From positions 2,356,001-2,420,000 of the forward strand of contig NZ_CP095742.1 of the NCBI RefSeq assembly GCF_023078495.1: 64,000 nucleotides of DNA, read 5' to 3'. Source of the DNA: Luteibacter aegosomatissinici. GTDB lineage: Bacteria; Pseudomonadota; Gammaproteobacteria; Xanthomonadales; Rhodanobacteraceae. Position numbers and translations under genes: made by a program. Under the pieces are notes generated by a model. It had not been told where the DNA came from and did no database searches. It was given only the letters and a program-made list of their open reading frames with translations. Positions 63,463-64,000 of this stretch are shown here, piece after piece (within the stretch, counting starts at the first letter, position 1; every line of letters begins with the position of its first letter).

Positions 63463-63863
63463 TCATCTACCTCCCCACGGGTATAGCGCGCGCCAGTCTT
63501 GGCGACCTTGTTGAGGGTTTTCCGGTCGAGGGCTTTCCAGAAACACATCAGCGCAAAAAAGGCGAACACCCCAAGTCCCGCCGTCAGGGCGAGAAAGGTG
63601 ATCCAAAAAAGGATGGGATGTTCAGCGCGCTGGAATGTAGCGCTTCCGCCACCCCGGCTCTGCCCGGTGACAGTCCCGTGTTCCAGGCAGTAGAGCATCC
63701 CGTCAATGCCACCGCGAACCCATAATGCGAACGAAACGCCCATAAGCGCCCACGCCAACCGAGCCACACCTGCGCTCGGACCATCGCTTTTGCCCTTGTT
63801 GTAGAGCGCCAACATCGCGCTTGCGCATGTCGCCCCAGCAATCAATAGTCCTAATGTCTGCAT
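63459..63863 (-). CDS. Small membrane protein, tandem paralogue 3
   Basis: Start at ATG 63863 (MQTLGLLIAGATCASAMLAL); a longer frame to 63974 is antisense to the neighbouring copy and not adopted. 134 residues with loop SRGGGSATFQRAEHPILFW and an extra charged tail (NKVAKTGARYTRGEVDE). Coupled to copy 2. Confidence 0.85.
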   Translation of the reverse strand: MQTLGLLIAGATCASAMLALYNKGKSDGPSAGVARLAWALMGVSFALWVRGGIDGMLYCLEHGTVTGQSRGGGSATFQRAEHPILFWITFLALTAGLGVFAFFALMCFWKALDRKTLNKVAKTGARYTRGEVDE

Positions 63864-63883
63864 GTTCGTTGAGAATAGGAGAG

Positions 63884-64000
63884 TTAGCCCTTCTTGAGAG
63901 CTTTCCAAAAACACCCGACGGAAATGGCGGCAAAAATCGCCATGGAACCCACCGATCCGACAAATGCGGTCCAATAAAGAACCGGATGCGCTGAGCGATC
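63884..64000 (-). CDS. Small membrane protein, tandem paralogue 4 (partial)
   Basis: The last 38 codons are visible: SAHPVLYWTAFVGSVGSMAI, then GCFWKALKKG and TAA at 63884-63886. The HPVLYW and FWKALKKG motifs match the other copies. The start lies outside the window. Confidence 0.8.
   Translation of the reverse strand, partial: DRSAHPVLYWTAFVGSVGSMAIFAAISVGCFWKALKKG

Overview
The window is high-GC DNA with dense, short-spaced genes on both strands. A large TonB-dependent receptor, an Rhs protein, several xanthomonad-type stress genes and a REP-like element suggest a gammaproteobacterium near the Rhodanobacteraceae/Xanthomonadales (Luteibacter or Dyella type). That placement is inference. 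No rRNA, tRNA or CRISPR array was seen.

Region 1 (1-18.7 kb) reads as ordinary chromosome: alpha/beta hydrolase end, SDR, DUF1444-like protein, PAP2 phosphatase, MBL hydrolase, a TonB-dependent receptor divergent from a ModE-type regulator, a GH18-like secreted protein, dienelactone hydrolase, a flotillin-like SPFH protein, a TetR/MFS divergent pair with two matching operators, a GNAT enzyme and small secreted proteins.

Region 2 (18.9-20.2 kb) is an XRE antitoxin / AbiEii-type nucleotidyltransferase pair with a perfect operator palindrome. It forms the left shoulder of an accessory region.

Region 3 (20238-50799) is a complete 30,562-bp Tn7/Tn5053-class transposon delimited from sequence alone. 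It has perfect 12-bp terminal inverted repeats (TGTCGTCGGCCA) flanked on both sides by the same 5-bp target duplication (GAAAC). At its right end is a tniA-tniB-tniQ operon (45.5-49.3 kb). At its left end is a divergent KfrA-like/tyrosine recombinase pair with a palindromic core site between them, resembling the TnpT/TnpS cointegrate-resolution module of Tn4651-type Tn3 elements, where Tn5053 relatives use a serine resolvase. The roughly 21-kb cargo is a general-stress and envelope package: tandem alpha/beta hydrolases, flavodoxin-fold reductase, YghA-like SDR, a clade-2 catalase whose proximal heme tyrosine codon is replaced by aspartate, DUF892, formaldehyde-dehydrogenase-like ADH, a GntA-like heme enzyme coupled to a DUF1989 protein, CsbD, DUF3606, GS26-type flavoprotein, Iron_permease-family protein, DUF421, receiver proteins, a lysine/alanine-rich DUF6496 protein and many tiny hydrophilic or HTH-like proteins.

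Region 4 (51-56 kb) is a defence locus: a K+ channel-like protein, a Gabija system (gajA-gajB, ATGA overlap) and an upstream membrane protein. With the AbiEii pair on the other side, the transposon appears to have landed inside a defence island.

Region 5 (56-64 kb) is a polymorphic-toxin locus: a 1617-residue Rhs protein coupled (GTGA) to a lipoprotein gene, another lipoprotein, and a tandem array of at least four paralogous small membrane proteins running off the window edge.
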